Shown piece by piece: positions 9,532 to 23,212 of a stretch of DNA of 64,000 nt. The notes beneath the pieces were generated by a model. That model saw only the letters and a program-made list of their open reading frames with translations, made no database searches and had not been told where the DNA came from. Source of the DNA: Chalara sp. BL73 (Eukaryota > Ascomycota > Leotiomycetes > Helotiales). Each line of letters begins with the position of its first letter. Within the stretch, counting starts at the first letter, position 1. Made by a program: the position numbers and the translations under genes. The stretch lies in contig CAKJVC010000055.1 in NCBI GenBank assembly GCA_918026815.1, positions 310,001 through 374,000 of the forward strand, written 5' to 3'.

Positions 9532-12500
9532 ATGGTACCACATCCCCAACCACATAGCCACCGGCCTCAGGCCCAGCATCAACCGTCAAATCACGAGAGC
9601 TTCTTCAAGTGGGAAAACCAGTCCACCGGGATCAAATGCTTGCTTGTGGCAACCGGGATAGGCTCAGCATTATACAGTCTGGCATATCTCTATCGCTATT
9701 TGGGCGGCTTTCTCATTTATCACTACGAATATGTCCTTACCGCATCTGGATACGCGGAGCCGTTGCGAGGTTGCCGCGCTCTAAAGCGTGCAGAGGAGGA
9801 GCTTTGGGATCAGCTGGATAATAGTAATTGGTTCTATCTACAAAGGTGCTTAGGGAGTGATATGGGATTGACGAGGCCCGGTGAGGTTGTTCCTGTAGTC
9901 TGGGAAATTACCAAGAGACTTTCTAATCCGCAATATTTTCCTGGTATTATACCGGTACGTAAGAATTCTAGATGGCCTCTTGTCGCTGACGTGGATAGTT
10001 CTTGGGACTGAATTTATGGATGCTCTTTTGGGGTTTGCCCTGGCTTAGCGGCCTCAATGAGCGGCTTGAAGATCGAGTATGTTGCCTCCAATGCCTCTTA
10101 GGAATATTGTTTAATTGATATTGAAGGTTAATATCGCTATTCAAGAAATTTCTGACCAAACAGTAGCTACGATACGATTCACAATTTATTATGCCGTTTT
10201 CATAGCTTTTATGTTCTATCCACGTCCAATAAGCACGGTAGTGATTGCTTTTCTCTTTCTTCTTTACTTCGTCCCAAAGATCACGGAGATCATTGGTGAC
10301 GTGCTGAGAAGAGGACCCCCGGCCGTTTGGACGAAGGTTCGAAGCTTTTGGGTCTTGACGCAGCAGATATTCAAGTCGACAACTGGGAAGATCTTTCTCG
10401 GCGGATTGCCTGGCTCTTTTGCCATATATATGGCGTTCTTCAAGGGCAAATTTTATGTCATGAGCGTCACGGTCCTGGCATGGTCCGGGATATGCTACGC
10501 CTTAAGGCCTTACTTGGACCTTTGCCATCACGTCGATGATTGTACTTGCTTTGTCGAGTGTAGACATGGGGTACAATGCAGGTGTTATGTGGAGCATCTC
10601 GCAGCGGCTGATCAATACACGAGACAGCTTCGTGACTATGAGGAAGTGTTAGACCAAAACCGTAGAGAACAAGCACTATTATCTCCAACATCTCCACACT
10701 TTCACACTTCTCAGTTGGCGAGAGAGAATGCTCAAGTCCGTGAAGAATACATGAAGTTCCGGATCTCCGCGCATCAGAATGAAGCTGCATCACAGCAAAC
10801 TATCACGAAACTGCGGGCCGAGCTCAAATATGCTGAAGATTCGACAACTGATCGAACACAGATGAAAGAGAAATTGAATGCAGCTATCACAAAGTACAAG
10901 GAGGATGAGAAGCTAATTAGGAAGCTCAATAGTGAATTAAGCCAAGTCATACATGAGCTGGCAGCAGAGAAAAACTATATGAGAGATCCCTGTGATGATA
11001 GCAGGATCTGTGATGAGGAAAAGCGAGCTATGATGTCCAAGATCGAGGATCTCTCTGCAGAGCTTCAAGAACACCACAGCCAGGTTCAGGAAGCAACGAG
11101 AGTTCTAGAATATGAGCAACCTCGTTCGCATATCAGCCTGACACAGTTTCTCACCCAGACCGTAATAGAAGCGAAGAAGCATAGACACACTTGTCAGAAT
11201 CCCACAGGAGCAATACAGACACGCGGCCTATCGTCCATCGAGGACCTCATACGCACTCTTCAGACCACAAATGACCGTAATTTTAAATATGTAGCACGCC
11301 TGGAGCACGAGGTACTACGATTAGGAGGTGATCTCAGAAATACTCTGTCAGACTCTCCTAGAAGCATTGGCTGGTACTTTCCGACAGCACGAATTTATCC
11401 CGAGGCTGCCAAGATCTTGTATAAGGTGTATGGAGACCTACATGCAGTTATCTCTCAGTTAGGTGGATTTCTCCAGCTCGTAGGTATCGTAGTGCCAGAT
11501 TGGCACCTAGCACCGCACGATGAGTCTCTAGCGTTCACAGACTGTGATGGAAATAGCTGTACCGAAAGCTTGTCCTATAAACTTGTGGAAACTGAAACAC
11601 TGCACCTGTATTGGCGTGCATTACAGCTATTATCTCCTGCAGAAATTCATGTAGAGTACTTGCGAACGACTCATGGAGAGAATAATACGGACTATATTGC
11701 CCGGCAGAAGACTTTATGGCCTATCAAGCGTGGTCTTCAAGCGTTAATGGCATTTTTCCAATATCCCCAAGACATTCAATACCCCACAAATCAACGAATA
11801 CTGGCAAATGTGATAGAACGGCGCTATCCCATCTATATTGGAATGATGAACATAATCAGAGATATGCATACTGTGGTTTATGCATGGCATGCTAAAGAAG
11901 AGATTTCATTCTATGGACAACCACCAAAGAGAAGAATTGAGGACAGGCCACTTTGGAGAGTTGCAAAGTCTCCAATATATTTCCCGACTGCACGCCAAGA
12001 AACATATGGTAAACTAGTGAAAACATTGACTAAACGAGAACTAGACACACTTGTCTCCCGTATATTCGAGCTATGGGTGTATATGGACAAAGAACTTCAC
12101 ATGCCAGGTACAGATAGCGGGAAGCTCACTTATGGCGATGGAAGTAACTGGGAGGATAACCAAGCATACACAGCAGAGTTCCGAAGACTCAAGGATATCT
12201 GGGAGAGAGCTGGGAAATGGATCGCATTTTGGCGACAGAAGCCTACACCAGGCTCTGACCTGGCAGCGCAAAAAATTCCAGGTGTTGACGGCTGGCTTGC
12301 TCCACCAGATGCAATTGAGGACAATACCGGTCAGTACGGCAATTACAAAAACGACAACCAGAGTCAGCAAAGCCAAAGCAACGGCTATATCCCAGATTGG
12401 TTCAAGCCCAAGCTTGAAAGCGATCGAATTGGCCAGAGGGACCGCCTCAAAAAGGCCACCGAAAATGAGCGCGCTCGCATTAAGCAACTGGGGAATTTAT

Positions 12501-12727
12501 TACAGGCCGAATCGAAAAACGCTGCAAATGCACGAGTTGCTTGGAATTGGCCCAAAACAGGAGCCAATTTCTTAAGGATCAAAGGAGGGGGAACTGATGT
12601 TGAGATTTACCGGTTTCATATGGAGAATGAAGCGCTCAAGAAACATGTTAAAGAACTTGAGGGAATATGTAAGCAGGCCAAGGTTCAACTGCCGAAACAT
12701 CCCAAAAGTGTTTCCTTCAATGTATAG
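9532..12727 (+). CDS. large membrane protein with coiled coil, function unknown
   Basis: I do not recognise the family. Exons are 9532-9954 and 10127-12727, joined in phase 0 across a 172-base intron (GTACGT..TTGAAG), giving about 1007 residues. The ATG at 9532 (MVPHPQPHSH) is the first in frame. Visible layout: a hydrophobic segment near residues 33-60, two more near 155-195 and others near 235-275; a Cys/His-rich patch near 280-300 (CHHVDDCTC, CRHGVQCRCYVEH); a long charged coiled coil near 310-460; then a folded region without membrane segments; and a basic, Gln/Asn-rich C-terminal part ending in a second coiled coil. The motif YFPTAR occurs twice (GWYFPTARIY and IYFPTARQETY). The gene stands in tandem with another unknown membrane protein that carries FWPTSR. 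A role in membrane or organelle organisation is only a guess. Confidence 0.8.
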
Positions 12728-13069
12728 AACCTAGTCTGAAAAGTATGGTAAAAGTGTGGTAAGATATTTAGAATCGATTCGAGTGTGGGTTGACTGATGG
12801 AAATCAATTGTCTTTCATATTGGCGTTTCATGGCTTTGTGCCTTTATCTGTTTCAAGAATACACTCTTTGTTAGCTGCACACCATTTCTGACCTTATATG
12901 TGCTAGCTCTTTCAGCAACATTTCCTTTGTGATGTGATTGATAGAGTCAGTTAACTTGTATTCCGCACTGGACAACTTGAATACTGCGAGTACTGGAATT
13001 TGGATTATTTATCTCGACATCCAAGACCACTGAGCTCAGACATAATAATTGTCTGAGAAAGCATTCAGC
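12728..13069. other. spacer between the tandem membrane-protein genes
   Basis: A 342-base spacer that should hold the end of the first transcript and the promoter of the second. No motif stands out. Confidence 0.5.
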
Positions 13070-15941
13070 ATGGGTGGCTCCTCCTTGCCAGGGAACCAGG
13101 ACCCACCTGAGAAAACTGATACACACCGCGCACAGAAAGATGTGCCGGTAAAAGCATCACAGAACAGGAGTCGAACATCCTACGGTTCGCACAGTACAGG
13201 TACTGGCAATGAATATAGCAAGCTTCGCAAGGAAATCGAGGGTCTAAAGAAGACTTTGAAAGAGGAACGGGAACTCGCTGCAGTTGCGTACAACAATTTA
13301 GAGTGGTATGAGGAGTGGCATCGCATTGAAAGGGAGAAGGAGAAAGAAGCAAGAGCCCTCTTCTGGCCAACATCGAGACCATATTACAATGACTTGGCAC
13401 CGCCACCAAAACCAAGACCGAAGGGGCCAGGAGGAAACCCGAGTGGGAAGAAGCTGTCAAAAGAACCCAATCCAGTACCCAAGAAGAAGGGACAGCCTGT
13501 GAAAGGAAAATTCTCTGCTGGCCCTTCAGCGAAGCCAACACAGCCGGCTGTCAAGCAAACTGGTTCCCAAATAAATTCAGAGCAAGCAAAAGGAGTTGCT
13601 AGTGGGCAGAAAACAATAAATTCTTCAGCATATCCTCGCAAGGAGGCTAGGCCCTTTATAAAAGGTTCTCGGAGTAAGTTAAGTGCTATTCGGTGGTCAC
13701 CATTTGCACCAACGACGTCACCAGACTCTAGTGATGATGATACTGAGCCTGAGGGCTCCTCACCATTCAAAAAATATGTAGAAGTTTGCGATACCGATTT
13801 CGATAACACCCCGGAAATTCTCACGAGTTCAAACGCGCCACCCGCTCCTGGCGAACTAGTCCTCGTCGGCAATGACATCACTGCAGTGCCGAACCCAAGC
13901 TACTGGGCGAGTGTTCTCCTGGTTAGCCTCGTCCCTTTGGCATCTTTAATCCTCATATATTACACTTTGGCAACCAACTCTATTGTTGATAAAAGCAGCA
14001 TTTTAGAGATTCTTGGAGTGTTGCTGCTGATCTGCTTTCTTCTCAATGGCGACCTCCTTGAGAGGATATCCCGCAACTGGCATCCCATATGGCGCTTCAT
14101 CTTCTTCAAGGGCTTCTTCAAGAGATTCCTTTGGCCGATTTATCAAGCTGGCAATATTGTCTACGGCACGGGCTCATCAAGTGACAGAATCAACAGTACG
14201 GGTGCTATGTTTCGGCGATATTCAGTGTTTGGGATGAATGCCTCATTGCGAAGGAAGATCAGGGTTGTCTTTACGCATCATGGGCATTGGCTTTATTTAG
14301 AAGCTTATGCCGCCTTGCTAATAGCAATACTATTTTATAATATTGGGGATTTTGTTTGGAGGGAGTGGATATCCTTTAGGAATGATCTTGCTTACCAACT
14401 GGCCAAACAACATGCTCATGAATGGGCAGATCGCATCAGAGACAGCAAACCAAGCTTTTCCTCGTGGGAACCACAAGTGCGTCTAGGTATTCAATGGGTT
14501 CTGGGGGGTCAAATATGGAATTTTTTTATTTCCGTAAGTTTGGGAATCTGGTATTAGTCGAAATGTGCTGACGGAGAACAGACCACCTTAACTATCCAAA
14601 GTTTCATCGCTGTATTGGTATCGCGAATTTCTTGTAACCTTGTTGAATCAGCCAAAGAGTTGGTCCGGAAGTGCCACGACTCATATCACCTGAAGTACTT
14701 GGGGTTCTTTGTAAGTCACTCATGCAGTAGTATCTCGAGATATGAAGCTAATCATATAGATCGCGGGTCTGGTCATTGAGTGGTTAATAGTTATACTACT
14801 CAAAAAGGCATATTCAGTTGTCAAAAAAGAGGCGCCGAGCCAATTGCCGACCACTAGAGAGCAATTTAGAGCATCAACTGCTTCAGCTACTCGTGGACAG
14901 CGCATGAAGCGCCTCATTCGCCTCACACCAAATGGGCTTGCTTGGGCATGGGATAGCACAAGAAAGAAGAAATTGAGCCAATCTTCTAGCCTCGGCGACA
15001 TGAAGTTCAAGGACCTGTTCCCGCCTATTTCTAAGTTCCATTTTGCTATTCAACCATACCGAAACACGCATTGGCGGTTCGGAGAAGCGGGGAAAGCATC
15101 AGCGAAGACAGAATCTGCTACTGCTTCCACAACACCGAAGGGGGCAGAAACCGCTACAGAAAAACCTCGGTCTGGAGATGCGAATAAGTCAAATTCTGTC
15201 AGAAATAAGCCTTCTATTCTCCGGATGCTTAATGTGTATGCCATTATGATAGGCTACTGGGGCTGGCTCTTGCTCGCGGGCTGGTACATGCTCGCCCTCG
15301 TTGCCTGCGCCAAATGCAGAAATTGGATAGAAACAGGCTTGGATCGCTGGCACGCGACTCTCTTTGGCGAGGCTAACGATCGCGGCTCGAAAGGGGCGGC
15401 GGCAGACAGACCACCTGCAGCAGCAGCAGAAGAAGAACAGAGGGAGGTGCCGTACATCCCATCCACGCCTCCAGCTTGGTACTGGCGGCTCCGGCTCAGC
15501 CTCGCTATCAGTATCCTCCATCTATTCTTCTTCGCCTCCAAGGCATTAGGCTATCTTGCCAGCGTCTCCTGCTCCATCCTCAATCGTACTCTATTTCCTG
15601 TGCTATCCTTCCTTTCCAAAGCCTGGAGCCGCATATGTGAGGATATCGCCTCGCTCTTCCGACCTGTCCTTCAGTTTACCTCAACGATTCTCGGCTTCAT
15701 TAACAAGTATTTGGTGCTTATTCAGGTAATCACGAACTTCCAGTTCGTGTTGATTTTCATGGCTTGGAATACAGGTTTGCTGGACGACTGGATCCTGAGC
15801 CTTAGTGATGATAGCGTAAGGTTGATTTTGCTCACGTTTACAATAGTTGTTAATTTGTTTTTGACTATTTTGGTGAGGGGATATTTGAGGGAGGGTAGTG
15901 GCGGAATAGGCGATCGGGAACATTGGGAACCTGCTGGCTGA
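13070..15941 (+). CDS. multi-pass membrane protein with coiled coil, function unknown
   Basis: Not recognised. Exons are 13070-14533, 14582-14710 and 14760-15941; both introns (48 and 49 bases, GTAAGT) are in phase 0, giving 924 residues. The frame is open a little upstream, but the first ATG is 13070 (MGGSSLPGNQ). Layout: a charged, disordered N-terminus with a coiled coil near residues 50-95, the motif LFWPTSRPYY near 105, a Lys/Pro-rich linker, an acidic Ser/Asp patch near 230, then about nine hydrophobic segments in two blocks (roughly 280-440 and 475-560, then 610-900), separated by an Ala/Thr/Lys-rich stretch. The second exon codes part of a membrane segment, which supports the splicing. 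It lies in tandem with the gene ending at 12727 and shares the F-x-P-T-x-R motif, so the two may work together; this is inference. Confidence 0.82.
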
Positions 15942-16718
15942 GAAGATAGTTTGATTAAAAATACATCAGGCTTTCCTTGTACTTAAGGACAGTATGATTG
16001 ATTGGCTGCATGTCGTAAAATTTGGGTAACACAGACCAAAAATACCGTACATTTCCAATTACTACGTGGTATGCATGCTCAATTAGCATTTATACGCGGC
16101 AGACTACAATTATACATGGAGGCAGACATGTGAGGGACAAGTCATGTTATAACTATCGTGATTAACTGCTGCTTCACTAATCTAGACGTATCCCCAAAAT
16201 CATGAAACTGGTCTCCTGGGTCTGAAGTCAGGTCTGATTTTGCAGCATGGCGTGCTCTCTTTACGCAAATACGAGGCGCCCGCGCCCACGCATGCTGCTT
16301 GTCTGAACCGCCCCCCAACATAAGCAAGCATCCTCGTCTAGAAAAGGGGCTCGGCTACAATCCCTATACGTCCTGCTGACTCTGCTTTTGCCCCGTATAC
16401 CGGGCGAATCATGTTGTGACTAAATAGTTCGTTCCCCGCCTCTCGGGGTTTCTGACATAGCTTGATGTCAGAAACGTAAGGGCTAACCATTATTAATACA
16501 CAACCCGTTGCATCATAGGATTTGCAAGCACCCTGGAAAATACCCATCTTAAGAATAAATATCATTCCTCTCTCCCTCGCGGAAGAAGCTTCTCTCAATG
16601 CCAGACCGCCTCAAGCTCCCTTCCGGAAGTTGGGAACCAGACCTCGCACACACAAACGAGACAGCGCCGTAGCCGGAAACCGAAGGCAGCTTGATATTTT
16701 TATGCACGTTAAGAAAAG
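15942..16718. other. intergenic
   Basis: The 5' flank of the alpha/beta hydrolase gene. Only short frames occur and none is supported. Confidence 0.5.
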
Positions 16719-17592
16719 ATGGCCAAACCATCAATCCTCCTTGTCACGGGGTCCTTCTCCCTCCCCTCGTTCTACGATGACCTCGCCGGCTCGATCCGCT
16801 CGTCGGGCTACGAAATCGCCATCCCGCACCTCCCGTCCGTCGGGCTCGCCGCGAACGAGGGGGCGCCTCGCCAGCCGGCGACCATGTACGAGGACGCGGC
16901 GCTGATAGCCGAGAAAGTCGAGGAGCTGGCCGACCAAGGCAAGGACGTCATCCTCGCCGCGCACTCGTACGGCGGCGTCCCCATGACGGAGAGCGCGAAG
17001 GGGCTGAGCAAGGAGGAGAGGTCCAAGGCGGGGAAGAAGGGAGGCATCGTGAGGCTGGCGTACATGACGGCGCTGGTGCCCGCGGTGGGAGACGCGGCCG
17101 CGGCGGTGTTGGCCGTCGTTCCTGTGGATAACACGATCGGTTTTAAAATTGATGTAGATGCCCCCCTTCTTTCCTTTCTTCCCATCTATTCGCTGCGTGC
17201 TTGGGGGATTGACCGCGTGACAGGAGCAAGGGTGGATGTACTATGATGATTTCTCCAAAGTCGCGCAGATCGTCTTCTCTGATATGCCCGCGTCGGAGGG
17301 TCTCGCGCTCATAAAGCAGTTCCCACGCCATTCCGCCGTATCGTTTGCGGGTGAACTGACCCACGTCGGGTATAAAGATATCCCTGTGAGTTATCTACTC
17401 TGTGAAGAGGACCTGTGTGTTGTGCCTGAAGTCCAGCGGGACGGCATCGCCAAGATCGAAGCGGCGAGTGGGAGGAAGGTTGATATCACTGGTATCAAAA
17501 CGGGACATGTGCCAAGTCATTCAGCCACTGAGAAGGTAGTCGGGTGGTTCTTGGACGTTGCGAAGAAGGTAGAGGCAGAATCCACAGCTTGA
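16719..17592 (+). CDS. alpha/beta-hydrolase (methylesterase/lactonase-like)
   Basis: A small single-domain alpha/beta hydrolase of the AB_hydrolase_6 type common in fungi; the substrate is unknown. Exons 16719-17153 and 17224-17592 are split by a 70-base phase-0 intron (GTAGAT..GTGACAG), giving 267 residues. The first strand is SILLVTGSF, followed by the family's early block. The nucleophile elbow is AAHSYGG with Ser83. Asp208 lies in LLCEEDLCVVP and His240 in KTGHVPSHS, completing the triad. The exon junction reads GFKID then EQGWMYYDDF, usual for the family. No signal peptide is seen, so it is probably cytoplasmic. The first exon is markedly more GC-rich than its surroundings. The next gene faces it tail to tail. 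Confidence 0.88.
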
Positions 17593-17915
17593 ACGCATTT
17601 ATGGAGGCAGCGAAACGTTTAAACTTTTCCTCGAGATGTCGGCCGTTGTTGTGAGAACTAGATCAGGAAACATAGCTTGATAGTCGATGAAATTAGAAGT
17701 ATCAATCTCTTCAAGACATGACGTATGTACCGAGAAATCCCTAGAAGTATGTACAGAAAAGTAGTGTTGCAGAATTGGCAGTCCAAAAACGCCAGCCCAA
17801 TGCAGAATTACAAATGAGACCCTCCATAACACCCATTAATGCAATGAACAATCCGTTATCCAATCAACAACCAACAACCACTCATGGTGCTGACACTTGC
17901 CAAAACTCTTCTTGC
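17593..17915. other. convergent 3' spacer
   Basis: 322 bases between the stops of the hydrolase and the chitinase. No gene was seen. Confidence 0.6.
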
Positions 17916-19381
<1,466 letters not shown>

Positions 19382-21152
19382 GGTCGCGGTTGTTGGTTGT
19401 CGTATTGTCGAGGATATTCCGGCTGAAGAAGAAAATAAGGGATGGGTGACCTGTGGTTACTTATGCTTTTCTGAATCACCTCAATCTCTCACATCCAATC
19501 CTGCCAGTACACCATCACAGGCACCCAGGCTCATGCTGAGCCTTGAAAGTCTAATAACGTTACTTGCCACTAGGCACAGGCTGCGTGCCCATTGAGGAAT
19601 ATCACATTTCCGAGCCGCTGTGCTTAGGAATGGACGAGCGGTCACTCCGTCCGTGAGAAACATTAGAGAGACGCGCCGCACCACGCGGATACTAGAGGGG
19701 TAGGTAACAGGCTGACTGCCATCACTCTCACGTAGGTGCTTGTTGCATTTTCTTAGGTCGCCCGGGATATGGTTCATCTCATGAGCGGGATGGACTACGT
19801 AGTAACTGATAGGCAGCCGTACCTGACATAAATCTCGGCTACCACCTCTCTCTACCAACCAATGACCAGCAAATGGCCTACATCCCACGATGGCGCATCG
19901 TGATCTCCGTTATGTCTCGCATGGACAAAGGAAATATGGGGAAGATAGATGGTAACCTATATGGTATTTTACCGTAGTAGGGTACATCGGGCTGCCCACA
20001 GGAATATGGCACATGAAACACGAAACATGGAACATCCGCTTGGGGTCTAAAATTGCAATTTTAAGACCTTCCAGAAAAACCATTGAAGGAGCGATGATTG
20101 GATCGCCTGAACTGAGCTAAGACAAATGAAATCTCCGCGTGTAGCGCATACTCCTTAGTCCCTATTGCAGTTCGCCAGATGTAGAAGATCGTCCCGCATG
20201 GCGAATGCCTCTTGGGACTCTTGGCCCGGCATTGGTCGACCTTCCTTTTTCGGCGCAACGGATCCAACCTTATCTGGACGACCTCAATCCAACTAATAAA
20301 TCTCCCAGCCGGGTGCTTCATTGGGGGGCTTGAGATGGGGGATATCATTCACACACTCTTTAGGCGCAACGTTACTCGGGTCCCCTGCCTAAATGCCATT
20401 TTACTCTTGGGCATCTTTCCCTGGAAATTCCTCATGGCGGTTGATAAGTCGTCGATAAAAGATATCATTGACTTGTGGTTTGTCATCAATAATGCCATCC
20501 AGTATTGAATCTCACCAAGGAATTATTGGTTTCAGAGCGCAGAATCATGGCAATATTTGATAGGCATAATAAATAACGCGAATATCAATTCCAACAGCGG
20601 TGACAATTATCAAACACAAAACAAAACAAAAACAAAGTGAATACCGTGACCTTCTCTCAGAGTATGTGACTTGATCATTAGGCAAGAGCTAGGAGAACCA
20701 TGTGCTCAGACTTCGCATGGGAACTAGCCAGGTGATCTACACCTGGACAACTTCAAATGACAGACCAAGCTAGAACAACAGCGCAGGAATAACCGCCAGC
20801 AACGTCGCAGACTTGTTGGTAGGGTTATCCCAGATTATGTCCTAATGCGGCAAAGTTGAAAGGATAGTAAAAAGGGGTAAACATGTGTAAGGCTGCGCCT
20901 AGCTGTGCCTTTTCCTTGGCTAACCATCCCTAGACAAGAACCAAACCCCCTCATCAATAGATGAGATGGATTTCTGCAAAAGGAATGTCGCACATGGATG
21001 GGCTCCCTTCGCAGATAAATGATATGAATACGTAAAGGGCTCGCGCATTGTGTCCACGAGATTTCTTCGTGAGACGGTCCTCTAACTTCTCTCACCAACT
21101 GAAATGCCTCTGGGGCCACTATTAAAAATGTCAATTGTCATGATATACATTA
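19382..21152. other. long chitinase upstream region
   Basis: 1.77 kb between the chitinase start and the GPI16 stop. Several frames of 70 to 135 codons exist on both strands, but none has recognisable motifs or splice logic. The interval probably holds a large regulated promoter. Confidence 0.5.
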
Positions 21153-22970
21153 TCATTCCTTTTTTTCGCTCTTTTTCTTGAACCTTCTTGCCAGCCTGGC
21201 GAGAGCTGTAACCACATTTGCTCTCACAGCCCTTAAATCCCACATCTCTGCTTCATCCACTCCTACAAACCTCCTGATCAAAAGGTTAAGAATACTGCCG
21301 AATCCCAACGCCATCACAGTGCTCGTGAGAATGATAACATTATATGGCATACTGAAGTCTGGCGTTGGGAGCGGCAACAACAGGGTCGTTGTCCTGATGC
21401 TCACATCTCCTCCAATCGTAATGATCGCAGGCGCAATGTCAAATCCACGATTTGCATCTGGTGGATATTCCGTATATCTCAAGATCGCCTTTTCGAAATC
21501 ATAGGTAAGAACAACTGTCGAGTTCGCCGGGATCAATATCCGTACTTCGAGCTGGGTTCCGCGTTTCCGGTCCAGGGCTGGTCGATAATACATCTCCTGT
21601 ATAACATTGTCTGAACTGGCACTACCATTGCTAAGCTTGGCCTTTAGCGTATGTAGATAGAGTTTCATGAACCATGGGAGTGATTCCATATATACGAAAT
21701 CAACTGCTTCGGTTGGGGAGGGGTTCGTGAGTATTGCCTGAACTCCTCCGCGTTCCTGGCCGTAACCGATAAATGAACGCTCGGCATAAAGGAGAGGCTG
21801 CTCGAGAGGAGCCTTTTCGGATATTTCTTGCTGAGGCAGCACCAGTTCGAAATCGCTATCCTGTGCTAATTGAAAGCATCTCATGTATCCAGATTGATCT
21901 TTGTGTTCTATGGCCCCACCAGAGGAGAAGACTTGCCGGGCATGCGGGACATTGATGCATACCGGATCAATTCCATCATTCGCCAAAGGGCACGAGCCTT
22001 TCAAAGAATGGCCAAAAATTTGCGACAGGCTCCAGTCTTCTTCTTGTGCTGAGGTATCAAGAGGGTAGCAAGTATCATGTGAATGATATGGCTTGGAGGT
22101 GTCGCATTTTAGCTCCTCGTTCGGCACTGGCCTCGGAATAGGATTGTCTCTGGGCCGCTTCGATCTCTGAATATCTAACACCATATCTACCGTCTGTGTA
22201 ATCTGCAGTCTGCACTCCCCTTCTCCTCCATTCTCGCAGACTGGCACCACATCGATGCTCATACTCTGCCAGCTCGCATCAAAAAGTTTGTGTCCATCCA
22301 GCAGACTTGAAATTCCCGCCTTTCCTTTACAAGGCAACAGCTTCAAGAACGGGGTTAAGTTCTCCGTACACACCACCTCCCTCGGCAGTGTTCCGTGCAG
22401 TAGGTGTAGATTATCGCTGCTCGTGTTAGAATGATAGCCTGCGGGCTGGAAGCTCATAACGGGGCGGGTGGTGCGCGTTGCGTCGATGAAATTGAGGGAG
22501 GCACAAAATAGCCCCGAGAGAGCGTTTGTCAGGGTTAGCCAGCGTTGTTCCGCCCTATTATTTCCCGATCAGCCTGTCGTTCTCGAACCATTTTAGTATA
22601 CTAAAAAAAAATCATACTCCTCATCCGTTTCCGCCTCCACCCAAGCCCATAACTCAACACCTGTCCCTCCTTCCCGCGTCCCTCCCCATGGCCTTGCACC
22701 CCAGCTCTCCGCATCCCACCTCCCAAGACTGAATCTTAGGTGCAGCTCTTTTGTGCTCGCATGCTGCAATATCTGGCCGAGCGAGCGCGGGAAATACCTG
22801 AAATTCTGCTGCTCAAACGAGTCCCAGGTGGTGTTGCTCTGGAAGTTGAAGCTCGCCAATAGTAAACTTGGATGCAACGGTCTCAATAGGAGCTGCTCGT
22901 GGTAATCCGAAGCAGCTGCCTGAAAGGCAAAAAGCACGGAAAGGAAAATTAAGGAGAGTAATTGACGCAT
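21153..22970 (-). CDS. GPI16: GPI transamidase subunit Gpi16 / PIG-T
   Basis: A core subunit of the ER GPI-transamidase complex, which attaches preformed GPI anchors to proteins; PIG-T/Gpi16 is disulfide-linked to the catalytic Gpi8/PIG-K. Exons 22970-22618 and 22554-21153 (63-base phase-2 intron, GTATGA..AATAG) give 584 residues. The N-terminus MRQLLSLIFLSVLFAFQAAA is a signal peptide. The junction reads TDEEAEQRWLTLTNALSG, and ASLNFIDATRTTRPVMSF follows, a strongly conserved family block. The large lumenal domain ends in a single C-terminal membrane helix (IILTSTVMALGFGSILNLLI) with a basic Lys/Glu tail. It is a single-copy housekeeping gene, divergent from LUC7 across 242 bases. Confidence 0.95.
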
Positions 22971-23212
22971 TGTGCGTCGCGATTCAGAAACTGAGCATTG
23001 AAAGTCTTGTTGATGACAGGATATTTTATTTGAGAATAATCCGGGGGGATCTTGGGGGAGGCTGACAGGGAAGTGGCATCGCCAGAACTGGAGCCTTGCG
23101 GGCGGTGGACAGGCGAGGCTCAAGAATTTTGTGTGAAAGACAGCCTTGACCCTTTCACATTTTATCATAACATCAACATCGCAGCGTCAAGCCTCAACCA
23201 TACTCCGCAATC
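22971..23212. promoter_or_regulatory. shared bidirectional promoter GPI16 / LUC7
   Basis: The two start codons (22970 minus, 23213 plus) are separated by only 242 bases, so both transcripts must start here. No clear TATA box is seen, as expected for housekeeping genes. Confidence 0.7.

Noticed and set aside
12071..12487. 138-codon minus-strand frame with hydrophobic residues
   Set aside because: Antisense to the exon of the 1007-residue protein; no splice or promoter support.
21773..22052. Two ~60-codon + strand frames
   Set aside because: Antisense to GPI16.
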